Assembly (NCBI GenBank): GCA_964036275.1
Contig: OZ038439.1
Coordinates: 8,182,669 to 8,246,668 of the forward strand
DNA: 64,000 bases
DNA from: Litoditis marina
Lineage: Eukaryota > Nematoda > Chromadorea > Rhabditida > Rhabditidae
Direction: 5' to 3'
Shown here: positions 54,641 to 64,000 of the stretch, piece after piece
Position numbering within the stretch: position 1 is the stretch's first letter
How the letters are laid out: each line of letters starts with the position of its first letter
Translations under genes and position numbers: made by a program
Notes under the pieces: generated by a model
What the model was told of the DNA's origin: nothing
Databases searched by the model: none
The model's input: the letters and a program-made list of their open reading frames with translations, nothing else

Positions 54641-54759
54641 GAACAAGTAGAAATAGGTTAATCACTATAATTGAACTGCTTGCAGAACATAGCACCAGCT
54701 CTTTCTCTTTCAACATCATTTTTGCCAAAATTGCGAGGAATCGTATCAAAGCAACTTAC

Positions 54760-54820
54760 ATCGCAACTCGCAACTACAGTCTTTTTCATCTTCACCATCC
54801 TCACAATCAGCATCACATAT
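54760..54820 (-). CDS. Exon encoding second half of an LDL-receptor class A module
   Basis: Sixty-one bases between TTATCTTCAG and GCGAT|GTAAGT. The peptide ICDADCEDGEDEKDCSCELR supplies Cys 4, 5 and 6 and the acidic calcium-binding DGEDE of an LDLa module. It joins in phase 0 to the exon 55251-55099, which supplies Cys 1-3. Together the spacing of all six cysteines is canonical. Confidence 0.75.
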
Positions 54821-55098
54821 CTGAAGATAAAGCACCATCTACCATTGAAATAAAATACACGGTAAGTGGGTAAGTTCTAACTCGTATACTCTCAATGGAG
54901 TTTTTACAATTCACTACGTTATAAATATTTAAAAGTGGGCACACAATACCTGAATGAACAATGAACATGTGTGAAAGATTCAGGACACGTTCATAATTTC
55001 GACGCGTGAGTTTTACTATGCCTTTTAGTTTTTAGAAAATCTGAAAATCGTATAAATCCTATAAATATCATAAGCCTAACGATAGATGAACTACTCAC

Positions 55099-55251
55099 GG
55101 CCGTCCTGGGAATGCACTTTGTATCGATCGAGCACGTGAAGGCGAGCAGACTGTCGCACTGGTCACACGCCATCTGGCACTGTTCCAACTGGCTAGAACG
55201 CGCCTCCCTCTTCAGATAGTCACGACCATCCCAACACGTGACCCTTTCCGA
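55099..55251 (-). CDS. Exon with Cys-rich segment and first half of an LDL-receptor class A module
   Basis: 153 bases between AATTCTAG and CGGCC|GTGAGT, phase 0 at both ends. The peptide has CWDGRDYLKRE, then CQMACDQC, then LLAFTCSIDTKCIPRTA, the start of an LDLa module. LDLa modules bind calcium and ligands outside the cell, so the product is probably secreted or a receptor ectodomain. No signal peptide was found in the exons seen. Neighbours at 54760-54820 and 56243-56458 carry further LDLa pieces. Confidence 0.75.
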
Positions 55252-55299
55252 CTAGAATTAAACCATACGTAAAATAGGTCCTAATCGGAACGGGACGAA

Positions 55300-55450
55300 A
55301 AATTTGAGCATGAGTGACTCAAAAACACGTTTTAATTATAATTTTGCATATAACTGTAAACAATTACTCAAATAACTGACCATTCCCCGCACGGAATCGG
55401 AAAGAAGTGAGTCAATATCAAAAAAGGGGTATTAGGTGTTTTATGTATGA
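55300..55450 (+). repeat. Dispersed repeat (AAAAGTGAGCAT family), copy 3
   Basis: Diverged copy with GAGCATGAGTGACTC, GTGAGTCAATATCAAAA and TTTTATGTATGA in the same order as 1005-1200. Confidence 0.45.
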
Positions 55451-55824
55451 ATCAAACCCGTTGGAAATTGGAACTACTAGAAACTGACGACCTTCTCAGA
55501 GTCTCTATATTATGATTCTCCGAACTATGATAACCAGATAAACTGGCTCCTTACTCGTAAACGTCTGGATAATTGGCCTATTTTTGACATAAAATCATGA
55601 TTTTTCACCAATATTTAACAAAAATGAAAGTGTTTTTTTGTTCGTAGGAGCCCTAGGAGCGTAGGACAATCACACTTTCTGGCGCGTGCCACAATAAACA
55701 GCACAGCGCCGTGCGTTGACCTTTTTTTTTTTTTTACAAGTTTTGAGTTTTGTTTTGATACGCACAACATATGGGAAAGGGCTTAAAAAAGATTCGAGTC
55801 AATTGTGAAATATAAAAAGTCACC

Positions 55825-55962
55825 TGAGGTTCCTTCTCATTCTACTGTTAACATTGTCCGGCACAGTCCATTCTTCCATCGCAAATTCGCTAGCGATCGA
55901 GACAAGTTCTGTCGTCACACAAGGCGAGCGGCATATCGCTTCAGGACCGACAGTCACAGCCC
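55825..55962 (-). pseudogene. Decayed LDL-receptor class A exon
   Basis: On the minus strand, between an AAAG acceptor and CCTCAG|GTGACT, one frame reads CDDRTCLDR, stop, RICDGRMDCAGQC, stop. That is an LDLa cysteine and CDGxxDC pattern broken by in-frame stops, with another stop upstream. It sits between intact LDLa exons, so it looks like a lost module of the same gene. Confidence 0.55.
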
Positions 55963-56242
55963 TTTAAATGAAAGGAAATAGATAAACTAGACATTACACA
56001 TCATATATCAGACAACTACGGGTCTGAGTGAGATGTACCCAGTTTTGTGCCAACACACTAGAAAAAGATGAGAATGGAAGGAGAACAGTTAACTTCACGA
56101 TGGTTGAAGGTTATAGTCATAATATTCAAATGTCACTGTCTTTACAAAGACCATAACTGTGAAAACGCTGACAGCTGAAAATACCGGAGAAGATGCAGGC
56201 TCAAATACTGGTGTCGAATTAGCCTGCATCTCCTTATGAATT

Positions 56243-56458
56243 TCAAATAGTACAGGCGACATCTGGCTGACCCTGGTATTTTAAGTTGCAAAATTGGCGA
56301 GTCCGGTATTTTAAGTTGCAGCGGTTTTTCAGATAACTAATCAATGGCACTGAGTGACTGAATGTATCCCCAATCTGTTCGTCCTCCCCTACACTACACT
56401 GTTTTGTTCCATCGAGAACGAGACGCGCCTCTAAACAGATGCCACTTGATTCACACGA
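56243..56458 (-). CDS. Exon with LDLa-like module, upstream part of the gene
   Basis: The frame is open from the acceptor TTCTTTTCAG to a TGA at 56243 (71 codons). The first 28 residues, CLEARLVLDGTKQCSVGEDE, follow the LDLa second-half pattern with Leu in place of the fourth Cys. The rest includes a direct repeat, CNLKYRTRQF/CNLKYQGQ, encoded by a duplicated TGCAACTTAAAATACC. The exon may end earlier, for example at CCAGG|GTCAGC. Confidence 0.5.
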   Translation of the reverse strand, partial: SCESSGICLEARLVLDGTKQCSVGEDEQIGDTFSHSVPLISYLKNRCNLKYRTRQFCNLKYQGQPDVACTI

Positions 56459-57203
56459 CTGAAAAGAACATTATGTGATTATGTCAGACTCAGGTTGCGA
56501 AAAGTGACTGAAACTAATATTAAACTCAAGTTCTTTGAAAGTAATCTCGAGTAACAGCAACTGATGCAACTGCAACCCGAAAACTTGTGTGAAAAATGTC
56601 TACTTTCTTAAGATTTATTCACAGAAAGTTGGCTCCTTATCCAATTTTACATATAGGTGGAGCCAGATCTATCTTCTCACTCTTCTCGGCGCCGCAGTAT
56701 ATTTTAATATCTAATTTAGATCCACACACTCTGCATTATGAAGTTGTGCTTGTGAGAAGGTGAGATTAGGTATAGGTAGCATTTATTTGTATATTTGAAA
56801 TACTTTTTGATGTTTTTAGATTTTCAGAATGTTACATTGGGAGAACCTTAAAAATTAAGAAAATTAAACCTCGAGAACTCGCAGTGGAAGTGGAAAAAAC
56901 CCTAATCAACTTAACTTCGAAACACCTAGAAACAAAGAGCAGAACCGCCTAGCCACCATTCCAAAAACAACGTTAAATACCTATGATTCATACACCGCCA
57001 AGGGCTCTTATGCAATACAGGGTCCCGAAAAAATTCATGTGAAAAAATAGGGGTCGCGAGTTTGACGAATTTCATACATTACATATTTGGCTGTGAATAA
57101 GCGAAATAGCGGAATACAGCTAAAAATGGCAGTTTTGGAGGGGTAGCGGCTCGCGAAATACGGATACGGATAGGTCGCGAGATTTCGTGACCAATATGAG
57201 ACC

Positions 57204-57422
57204 CACGGCGTTCTCAAGAACAGCTTTAATAAATAAGGAACTCGCGTCCTCGATTTTAGAGGCTCCGCAAATGATTCGCGTGAAAATAAGCGCGATACGC
57301 AGCGAATCAGTGCTGGCACCGTTCCAAATTGCAGTGGGATACAGTGTCCCGCCACGAAAATTTTGTGGACGGAGCTCAATACAAGTTTAATCGCAAAAAT
57401 TACTGTAGGCGAGAACGCCGTG
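57204..57422 (+). repeat. MITE-like repeat, partner of 96-313
   Basis: Bounded by CCACGGCGTTCTC and GAGAACGCCGTGG. See the entry at 96-313. Internal words TCCAAATTGCAGTGGGATAC and GGACGGAGCTCAATACAAGT are shared. Confidence 0.7.
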
Positions 57423-57637
57423 GACCCTTAGCGTTGTATGCTACGACTACTTTTTTGTAGGTGTTTTGAAGGTTGATCCCAATTGAAACGTATAGAAGAC
57501 AAAAAAACCTGTCCGATACGTTACATTAAACTCTTGTATCTTATTAACAAGCATGTTTAGTACTACCATCAAAATTAAGAGTTAAGAGAATTATTTCACC
57601 CATAGTTGCACAATAATAGCAAAACGTTCAATTACCT

Positions 57638-57747
57638 GGCCAGAAGGAAAAAGGTGAAGAAGTCCACGACGCCTCATCTACACTCGAAAAAACCACTGCC
57701 GAAGAGCCCTCCACCATATCTCCAGAAGTCCAGAACGACACTAACCT
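57638..57747 (-). CDS. Candidate Ser-rich exon, strand ambiguous
   Basis: The minus strand has an AGTTATAG acceptor and a good donor GGCCAG|GTAATT; a frame reads SGDMVEGSSAVVFSSVDEAS. The plus strand of the same bases is also open (EKGEEVHDASSTLEKTTAEE, stop) with a CTGGCCAG acceptor. Because the neighbouring LDLa and 58-kb exons are on the minus strand, I favour minus. Confidence 0.35.
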
Positions 57748-58064
57748 ATAACTATTAGAAGCGAGCAATCGTTCTCCTGCCAAGCACATTGAGATTTGAA
57801 CTAATAATTGAACAAGTTGAGTTAGTTATCATGAATGAATCATGTAAATTTTCTGAAAAACTTAACTCGTTCCGCCTGACACCAAGTGCATCTGAGGAAA
57901 TCCAGCCTTGGCGGGTGCCCCCACACGTTCAGGTAATCAAAAATATAGCCAGCGAGCTGACTATATTCTCAGGGATAGCAACGGGGTGAGATCTCGGTCC
58001 GGTCTAGGGATCTAGTAACAGCGTTCGCATAAACGCACCGGTGAGACCCGGCGAAACGGCCTAC

Positions 58065-58232
58065 AAGGAAGGACGAGAACGAACTGCGCGGGCACAAAGA
58101 CCTCATTGTTCCGGAATAGGACGCGGTTCGGACTCGTAACAAACTGGGAGAAAGGAGAGAGAGAGAGATAGAGAGATGAAGAAAAAGAGGAGAAAATAGA
58201 GATAAACAGACCTCGAACTGGTAGCGATCCAT
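58065..58232 (-). CDS. First two exons of an unrecognised minus-strand gene
   Basis: Exon 1 is 58232-58212 (MDRYQFE), followed by a 68-bp intron with GTCTGT donor, a long CT-rich tract and CTCCCAG acceptor. Exon 2 is 58143-58065 (FVTSPNRVLFRNNEVFVPAQ) with donor CCTT|GTAGGC. The very short pyrimidine-rich intron and phase agreement make this convincing. It could be the 5' end of the LDLa gene downstream, 2 kb away, or a separate gene. Confidence 0.5.
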
Positions 58233-58839
58233 GCCGAGCGAAAGAAAACCACGGATCCAGTAAGTAGACGAACGAGCACCCTACTGGAGAAAGTGAGTTT
58301 AAAACAAAATATACGCCAAAATTAGAAATAATTAGACCACTGTCCGTATTATGTAGGCTCAACCAATTAGCGTTATCCTACTCAGTCACGTGTTATGGTA
58401 TCTGATATGAGATAGAAGAATATTCTAAAATTATCGTATCGTCAATCAGAATTTTGTTATTGAAATTTCACTCAAATAGCGGCTGTTTGAGCTTGCAGAA
58501 AACAGATACATGCTATCAAGGCAACAAGGAATCTCAATGAGCGGGACTGGAGGAATATATATCCACGAACAGCCAAAAACGACTACACAATTGGCACTTA
58601 CTTATATCAAGCTGCGCATATTATCATTAATGCGGCCAGCACTCATGGAATTCGATAGATTATTTTAGTAACTTAAGTAGCTGACTGACGTGCGAAAAGC
58701 TAGGAAATAAAAAAAGAAGGTAGAAAAACGAATTAAGTAATTTTTTTAAAATAAATTTTAATAATTACCAGGCGGGCGGCGGGTTGTGAGACGCGGCGCG
58801 CTACAGTAAAATTAGAGTTGTAGCGCGTTTTCTGGTTGC

Positions 58840-59290
58840 TATCCAATTGCAACCGGGTTGCTTTCCAAATGCAACCAAATAAATGCAATCAAAAGCAACC
58901 AAATTGCATTAAAAACAGGAAAATGTCCAAAATTTGAGCGTTTGGTTGCAATTGAAAAGCAACCAAAAGCAACCCGGTTGCATTTGGAAAGCTAATTTTC
59001 TTAACACATGCAACCCGGTTGCATTTGGGTTGCATGCAACCCATGCATGTGTAAACCGCCTTAATTTTATATCTAATCAGTTTTTAGGTAATCAAACCGG
59101 TTCGGTAACTCATTTTTTCTGATAAGTAACCTATGATCCATATTCGGTTACCGTAAAAACTGACGACAAAAACCACATTTTGGGTTGTACTGATGGGTGA
59201 CCGTTTCTCATTTTAGGTTACCTTAATTTTCATTTCAGGCTACCAACCGGTTACCTACTGAGGTAACCAGGAAAATAAGTTATCAAAAAA
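58840..59290. repeat. GCAACC and GGTTACC word repeats
   Basis: 58850-59045 alternates GGTTGCATTTGG and CCAAATGCAACC words in both orientations. 59100-59290 alternates GGTTACC and GGTAACC words. Both can fold on themselves. The GGTTACC type recurs at 62870-63065 and 63414-63500. Confidence 0.7.
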
Positions 59291-59699
59291 GGGTTAGATT
59301 TAAAAACAAGGTTATATATAGAATTCACCAATTGTCGCAAGAGTTGTAAAGAATAGAATTGGAAAAGTCTACTTACTCGCTCGCTCAACTGCGGTGGCTC
59401 AATCCTTCTATTCGATATTCCCTCTGTCGTTTCTATCTCCGAACCTGAACATATTCGAATTAAGAGAGGCAGCAGAAACCGTACCGCTGTATGTTGAAAA
59501 CCAGTATACATGCATTGTTGAAAGGACTTCTATGGTGCAGAAGCAGATACTCACTGAAACTAAAAAAAGTGAAAACTAGTTCTACGATTGACGAAACATG
59601 TTTTAAAACTTTTCTCCAAAAAACAACAACAACTGAGTGACAGCGGTACGGTCTCTTGATCTGGAGAAATAGAGAGAAATAGGGCAAACTCACCTTTTC

Positions 59700-59925
59700 T
59701 TTTTCTAGGCTCTTCTTCTTGCCTCTTCTCTTCCCTCCCCAGCCTTCCCTCCCCTCCCCCTCTCTCACCCCCCTCTCTCCCTCTCTCTCACCCCCTCTCT
59801 CACCCCCTGTCTCACCCCCTCTCTCACCCCTCCCCTCCTCTTTCTCACACCCCCCCCCCCCCCTCTCTCTCCCAAGCCCTCACACAAGCCCTTTCTCTCC
59901 CAAGCCCTCACGCGAGCCCTGTCTC
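59700..59925 (+). repeat. CT-rich simple-sequence tract
   Basis: CCCCTCTCTCA words in tandem, then a C homopolymer at about 59849-59863 and CAAGCCCTCACACAAGCCCT repeats. The open frames here are compositional. Confidence 0.8.
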
Positions 59926-60284
59926 ACGTCAACAACCTAACCCCTACAAAAACCCGTGTTGGACTTACAAACGCCGTAAGAATACAGGTTGCAACCTCGC
60001 GATCCCCCACTGTCCCACCACTCAGGACTACTGTAACTACAGTAACCCTGACAGATGAACTCAATGGTGAACCTGAAAGGAGATGGCGATGGTTCGTTGG
60101 CCCCGCCCCCTGAAGTGGGCCAACCTGTAGTTAGGGACTGGAACCGAAGACTAACAGCCACTTCGGGGACGAAGAAACGAACCATCTGACGAAAAGGGAC
60201 CATCTCGTTTCTTGACGAAGTTGCAACCGGGCTCGAAGCCCGTTTGTGGGAAGCATGGAGGCACGGCACACTTCCCAAACCCCC

Positions 60285-60435
60285 CGCACCCCGTGAAGGT
60301 GAGGGCTCCGCGCAGCCCTCACCTTCCCCCACAGGCGCCTCACCGGCACCCTACCGGCACCCCACCGGTACCTTTCAGGCACCTCACCGGCACCCCACCG
60401 CCACCTTTCGGCACCGTCCAGGACTTTTCCAGCAC
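60285..60435 (+). repeat. CACCGGCACC tandem repeats
   Basis: Variants of CACCCCACCGGCACCTTTC repeat over about 120 bp. GC-rich, with both strands open in several frames; no gene called. Confidence 0.7.
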
Positions 60436-60694
60436 CTGACATGTACATCTACTGTACAATTTCGATACTACGTTGCACTCCTCCGGGTACCTTCCCCGCA
60501 CCTTTTCGGCCTCCACCTGTTTTTCCCACTGTTTCTCACAAGGGAATCGTAGTACCACAACGGTACTCTGATGCCCTATTGGTGCAGCACTCCTTCTCAT
60601 TGTTCTCCCTCTCCCTCTTTACAGAGGGAAATCTTTGATGTACTTCTTCTCCTTTTTGCCACAACAGACTCGAAACCCGCTCTTTTATCTTCAT

Positions 60695-60890
60695 AGTCGC
60701 CATTTTCCCCATAAAGACAGCAGAGGGTCCGATTGATCGAGCGATGCGGGGCGAGCAGTCGTTGATTATTCGCCAGCAGTTGAGAGAGTATGTAGATCAA
60801 TGATACGCAGACTAGCTGCCCTCTCGCCAAACCCCGCCCCTCACAAAAACGGTTGTACGGTGTCCACAACGGTTAGACAAATCCTATATC
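60695..60890 (+). repeat. Dispersed repeat, partner of 19715-19925
   Basis: Shares CCCATAAAGACAGCAGAGG, TTGATTATTCGCCAGCAGTT, CTCGCCAAACCCCG and GTACGGTGTCCA with the other copy, same orientation. Confidence 0.7.
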
Positions 60891-61416
60891 TGCACCGACG
60901 TGTTTCTAGGAAATTGTGCCCTCACGAGAGTTCATTGAGAAACATATCCTGTTCGTGCAACAATTGAGGCAGACAAACAAAATATTTTTTTCTCTTCTTT
61001 CTTTCTACTCTTCAATCTTACCTTTTGTGACCCCATTTGAAACTTTTTGTCTCTTCATTTCAGATCTTTGACCTCACACGCAAGGTTGTGCTTCGCTTCA
61101 GTCGAACTATCAAAGCGTCCTACATAACAATTTCTCTCTGAGAACTCTCCGAAAATTTGAGTGCAACGAGCTGGACCATCTTACGACCGATTCCTATTCA
61201 CTTCGGGCAAAACTAGTAGGAATCAACTGCATGCCATCGACCAAACTACAGGAATTCCACTCACCTTTCATTTCGCCGGATTAGAGTGGAAGATAACAAC
61301 TAGTTCAATTATCTGTCCGCCCACCCACCCACCCAGATCAAAAAGAAAGGCTCCAGTCGCAAGCCAGAACCACTTCCGCCTCGAAACCTACCGTAGCACT
61401 TTTCAAAGTGCAAAAA

Positions 61417-61572
61417 ATGAAAGAAAATGACCAGGACAAACGTTTCCCGATCGAACTGAACGAGCGACATCTATCTGGTTCGGTGCTTCGCACAATGTCT
61501 TCCGAATCGAGCGTCACGCAATCATCTGGATACCTAGAAATACTTGGAATAGAATCAGCCTCAACCGAATGA
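61417..61572 (+). CDS. Possible terminal exon, low confidence
   Basis: A frame from ATG 61417 to TGA 61570 encodes a polar, Ser/Glu-rich 51-residue peptide (SGSVLRTMSSESSVTQSSGY). The opposite strand (61338-61598) is also open. The frame extends a little upstream of the ATG. No flanking donor or domain decides between them. Confidence 0.25.
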   Translation: MKENDQDKRFPIELNERHLSGSVLRTMSSESSVTQSSGYLEILGIESASTE

Positions 61573-62204
61573 TTGATCACACGCACGACAATAGCCAATA
61601 CAGACGTGACTCTGAGTGGTGACCAGTAGGGACCGTACCTCTATAATGAGCAGTGTAGGTAATTTTTGAAAAATGAAAATAGTCATTTATTCTGTTTTGA
61701 GATGAAAGTTCGTACCTTACGTACTGAGATTTGAAAAAAAAACACTATTACGGACCAAAATAGAAGCCAACAGGGTTTGGGTTACTGTAATGCACAAATC
61801 CTTAATCTATCACTGATTTGTAGTTTTCATGATATTTACACATCTTTCTTCACATATTTCATATTGGTAACTTTGGCCATGTTTTGAACATGGTTTTGTA
61901 ATTTTGTAGGCATTTTACGTGCGCGTGGTCGCGCTGCATTTTTGAGAACACGGAGCAAGACAGAAAGTTGACACCTATATGACGGATTTTGGTTTTTAAA
62001 TTTGAACAATATCGACTAATCAGCTCAAACCTCCAAATTAAAGAGGAACGGTCCCTTTAATGTTCGACAATGCTCGGCCCATACCTGGCTTTCAGAACTA
62101 AAGTGTTCAAACTAAGCAAAATACTCAATGTTGATTGAGCCATTCTGTACAAGTTTCGTTCATTTCAAAGCAGGCGTAGTCGGTCGGGTCACCTATCCCG
62201 TAGT

Positions 62205-62276
62205 ATTTGTAGTTTGATCCAGTTTCTTTTCGGGCAATATCCATAAATAATATCGTGTACCAAGATCAAACTACAA
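62205..62276. repeat. Short hairpin (TTGTAGTTTGATC family)
   Basis: TTTGTAGTTTGATCCAG at one end pairs with AAGATCAAACTACAAAA at the other. Same family as 22888-22958. Confidence 0.65.
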
Positions 62277-62344
62277 AAAATATTCTTACTTTCAATAACG
62301 AGTTTTTTACACAAACATTGTTCAAATTTGATGACACTTTTCGA

Positions 62345-62490
62345 AGAACCATATACTAGAAGTCGAATGAATAGTCACGTAAAGTTAGTATTCTAATGAG
62401 AAATCGTGCACTCTATGATTGCACGTTTCTGAGTTGCTGTGTTTAACATGTTTCACGTGACTCTGCAATTGACTGATAGTTTATAGTCTG
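62345..62490 (+). repeat. Inverted-repeat element (TACTAGAAGTCAAATGAATAG family), most complete copy
   Basis: Runs from ATACTAGAAGTCGAATGAAT through AGTATTCTAATGAGAAATCG to AACATGTTTCACGTGACTCT. It defines the family with copies at 17808-17930 and 24413-24500. Confidence 0.65.
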
Positions 62491-62717
62491 TTTCACGCAC
62501 TTATAACCACCTACAGTAATCCGCCTAAACTTCCAGGTTCGCGTTAGGTAATTTGGTGTTTTCAGAATAACTTAAAATTTTGCTATTGTGTTTTCTACCT
62601 TTATTTCTACAAACTCTGAAAGTTTGAAACTAAAATAATAATTTATTCATTAGAAAAAGCCTCCTCAATATTTTACAGATTACTGTAGAAGGACAATGAT
62701 TGGTGAAACGAACTATA

Positions 62718-62827
62718 CCTTAGTTCACGTCGATGCGCACATCGAATTGGAGTGTGAGAACCAACCAGGTGGCATGGGTGGGTGCCTCTGTGAGGAGCAG
62801 GGCAAGAAACAGCACACGGACTGAGAG
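62718..62827 (-). other. Exon-like segment, tandem copy 1 of 3
   Basis: Between TTCTTTTCAG and CTAAG|GTATAG on the minus strand. Two frames are notable: one hydrophobic (VRVLFLALLLTEAP) that stops one base before the donor, and one fully open and Cys-containing (PCAVSCPAPHRGTHPC). Related segments with the same borders occur at about 63618-63736 and 63937-64000. The frames are not conserved among copies, so they may be untranslated first exons. Confidence 0.4.
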
Positions 62828-62869
62828 CTGAAAAGAAGATCAATCAGAGGTAAGTGGCCAATTCTATAT

Positions 62870-63065
62870 GTAACCGAGTTTTTTGGTAACCTACTTGACA
62901 GGTAACCGGTGGGTAACCTAAAACTAAATTTGGTTACGGTACAAACAAACGGTTAAAACGACATGATGTGTTAGAAAAATAGGTAACCTGTTTTCCATTT
63001 TAGTTTACCAACCGGTTACCTAATGAGGTAACCTGAAAAATGGGTTACCAAAAAACCAAGTTACA
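62870..63065. repeat. GGTTACC element
   Basis: Opens with AACCGAGTTTTTTGGTAACC and closes with GGTTACCAAAAAACCAAGTT, a terminal inverted repeat of about 20 bp around GGTAACC/GGTTACC words. A partial second copy with the same left end is at 63414-63500. Confidence 0.75.
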
Positions 63066-63617
63066 TATATCATTCACCAAGGTAAGTATAGTTTCAATGA
63101 CTCCCAATGAGACCCCGGCAACGTGCTAAAAAACAATTCCATGCAGCTTTTAGCCATGTTAATGCTTACAGAAACACTAAAAAGCTTTTACTGAGCTGCA
63201 GTTAATCTTTGTTACAGTACATGGTTAAGACTTGTTTTCATAGAAACAACTTTCATTTCTTTGAAATATATTCGTTTCATTGGCCAGAGTCTCAGTGGAA
63301 ATGTGCGAGATTATACTCGAGACAGGCTCGAAATACAACAAAAAGAATGTTCACGTCATTTTGGTGGGATTTCAATATCGAAGTAGACAGAAAGATGACA
63401 AAGACTATGGGGAACCGAGTTTTTTGGTAACCCTTTTTAGGGTACTTGACAGGTAACCGATAAGTAACCAAAAACTAAATTTTGGTTACGGTACAAACCA
63501 AAATCACAGCAAAATTGGTGAATAATTAAGTTATTAGATCAAACGACAACGGAGATTTAGTCGCATTCTACACCAGTTTTCTTAAAAAAAAACTCACAAT
63601 TCTCGAAGGAACCTACC

Positions 63618-63736
63618 TTATATTATGTGGAATCGTGCAACGAATTGGAGAGTGGAAAGTTGAAAGTTGTCATTGGAAAGTGGACTGGAGCAATACATGG
63701 CTCATTGAGAAACGGAACGGAGAGAAGAAACCAAAA
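63618..63736 (-). other. Exon-like segment, tandem copy 2 of 3
   Basis: Acceptor TTTTTTCAG and donor ATAAG|GTAGGT on the minus strand, sharing CTCCAATTCG with copy 1. All frames contain stops near the donor; no protein called. Confidence 0.35.
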
Positions 63737-63936
63737 ATCTGCTAGAGAGCTGAAAAAATATCGAATATAGGCCCTGAAGGCTTGAAACACAGAACTGTAT
63801 ACTTCATTTCAGTGAAGAGAAAATTTCAGCATCAACATCTATACGAAAACGATTAAAACTATAGAAAAATGTAAACTTTCCGATTTGTATGGGTAAGTTG
63901 TGTGTTTACAACTTTCAAACAAAACGTACCTTAGCT

Positions 63937-64000
63937 CAGATTGGTGCAAACAACTATTTGGTCAATGAGAGAAGCATTGAACAGAGCAGGGGATGAAACT
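63937..64000 (-). other. Exon-like segment, tandem copy 3 of 3, cut by window end
   Basis: The donor GCTAAG|GTACGT and preceding bases resemble copies 1 and 2. The acceptor lies beyond the window. Confidence 0.3.

Noticed and set aside
59719..60552. Pro-rich ORFs on both strands
   Set aside because: They arise from CT-rich and CACCGGCACC simple repeats.

Overview
The window looks like nematode DNA, most probably a repeat-rich chromosome arm of a Caenorhabditis species. Host genes are split into many small exons bounded by TTTTCAG acceptors and GTAAGT/GTGAGT donors, some introns are under 70 bp, and intergenic and intronic space is packed with short terminal-inverted-repeat elements. I cannot name the species. 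No rRNA, CRISPR array, bacterial operon or convincing functional tRNA gene was seen.

Layout. 0-8.4 kb: repeat-dominated DNA with exon-like pieces, including a segment (2.6-8.4 kb) whose diverged inverted partner lies at 31.5-36.5 kb. 9.2-10.9 kb: a roughly 105-bp minisatellite and an AC-rich tract. 11-14.3 kb: minus-strand exons of an unrecognised, possibly decayed gene. 18.1-28.4 kb: the best host gene, minus strand, with fifteen exons whose phases all agree; it encodes a charged, Ser/Arg-rich, coiled-coil-like protein of more than 500 residues. Its introns hold several MITE families, one of which carries a tRNA-like core. 28.5-36.5 kb: hairpins, an array of C- and G-runs, and the second arm of the inverted duplication. 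36-38.9 kb: copies of a repeated two-exon unit and a small minus-strand gene fragment.

39.1-48.2 kb is the most striking part. A 2.54-kb foldback element (two 1.2-kb near-perfect arms around a 133-bp loop, packed with TGACGTCA-type sites) abuts a minus-strand LTR retroelement. In that retroelement the order is Gag, then a membrane glycoprotein-like region, then a retroviral-type aspartic protease, then the start of reverse transcriptase. The reverse transcriptase is cut exactly at the foldback border, so the rest of pol and the 3' LTR are missing. A promoter-like 5' LTR with a TATA box lies near 48 kb.

48.2-64 kb: unrecognised long ORFs, hairpins, more copies of the two-exon unit, a minus-strand gene region with LDL-receptor class A modules (53.4-56.5 kb) that includes a visibly decayed module, a minus-strand 5' exon pair near 58 kb, simple-sequence tracts, and tandem exon-like copies at the right edge. 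The host genes do not form an evident pathway. The common theme is local duplication of exons and invasion by repeats.
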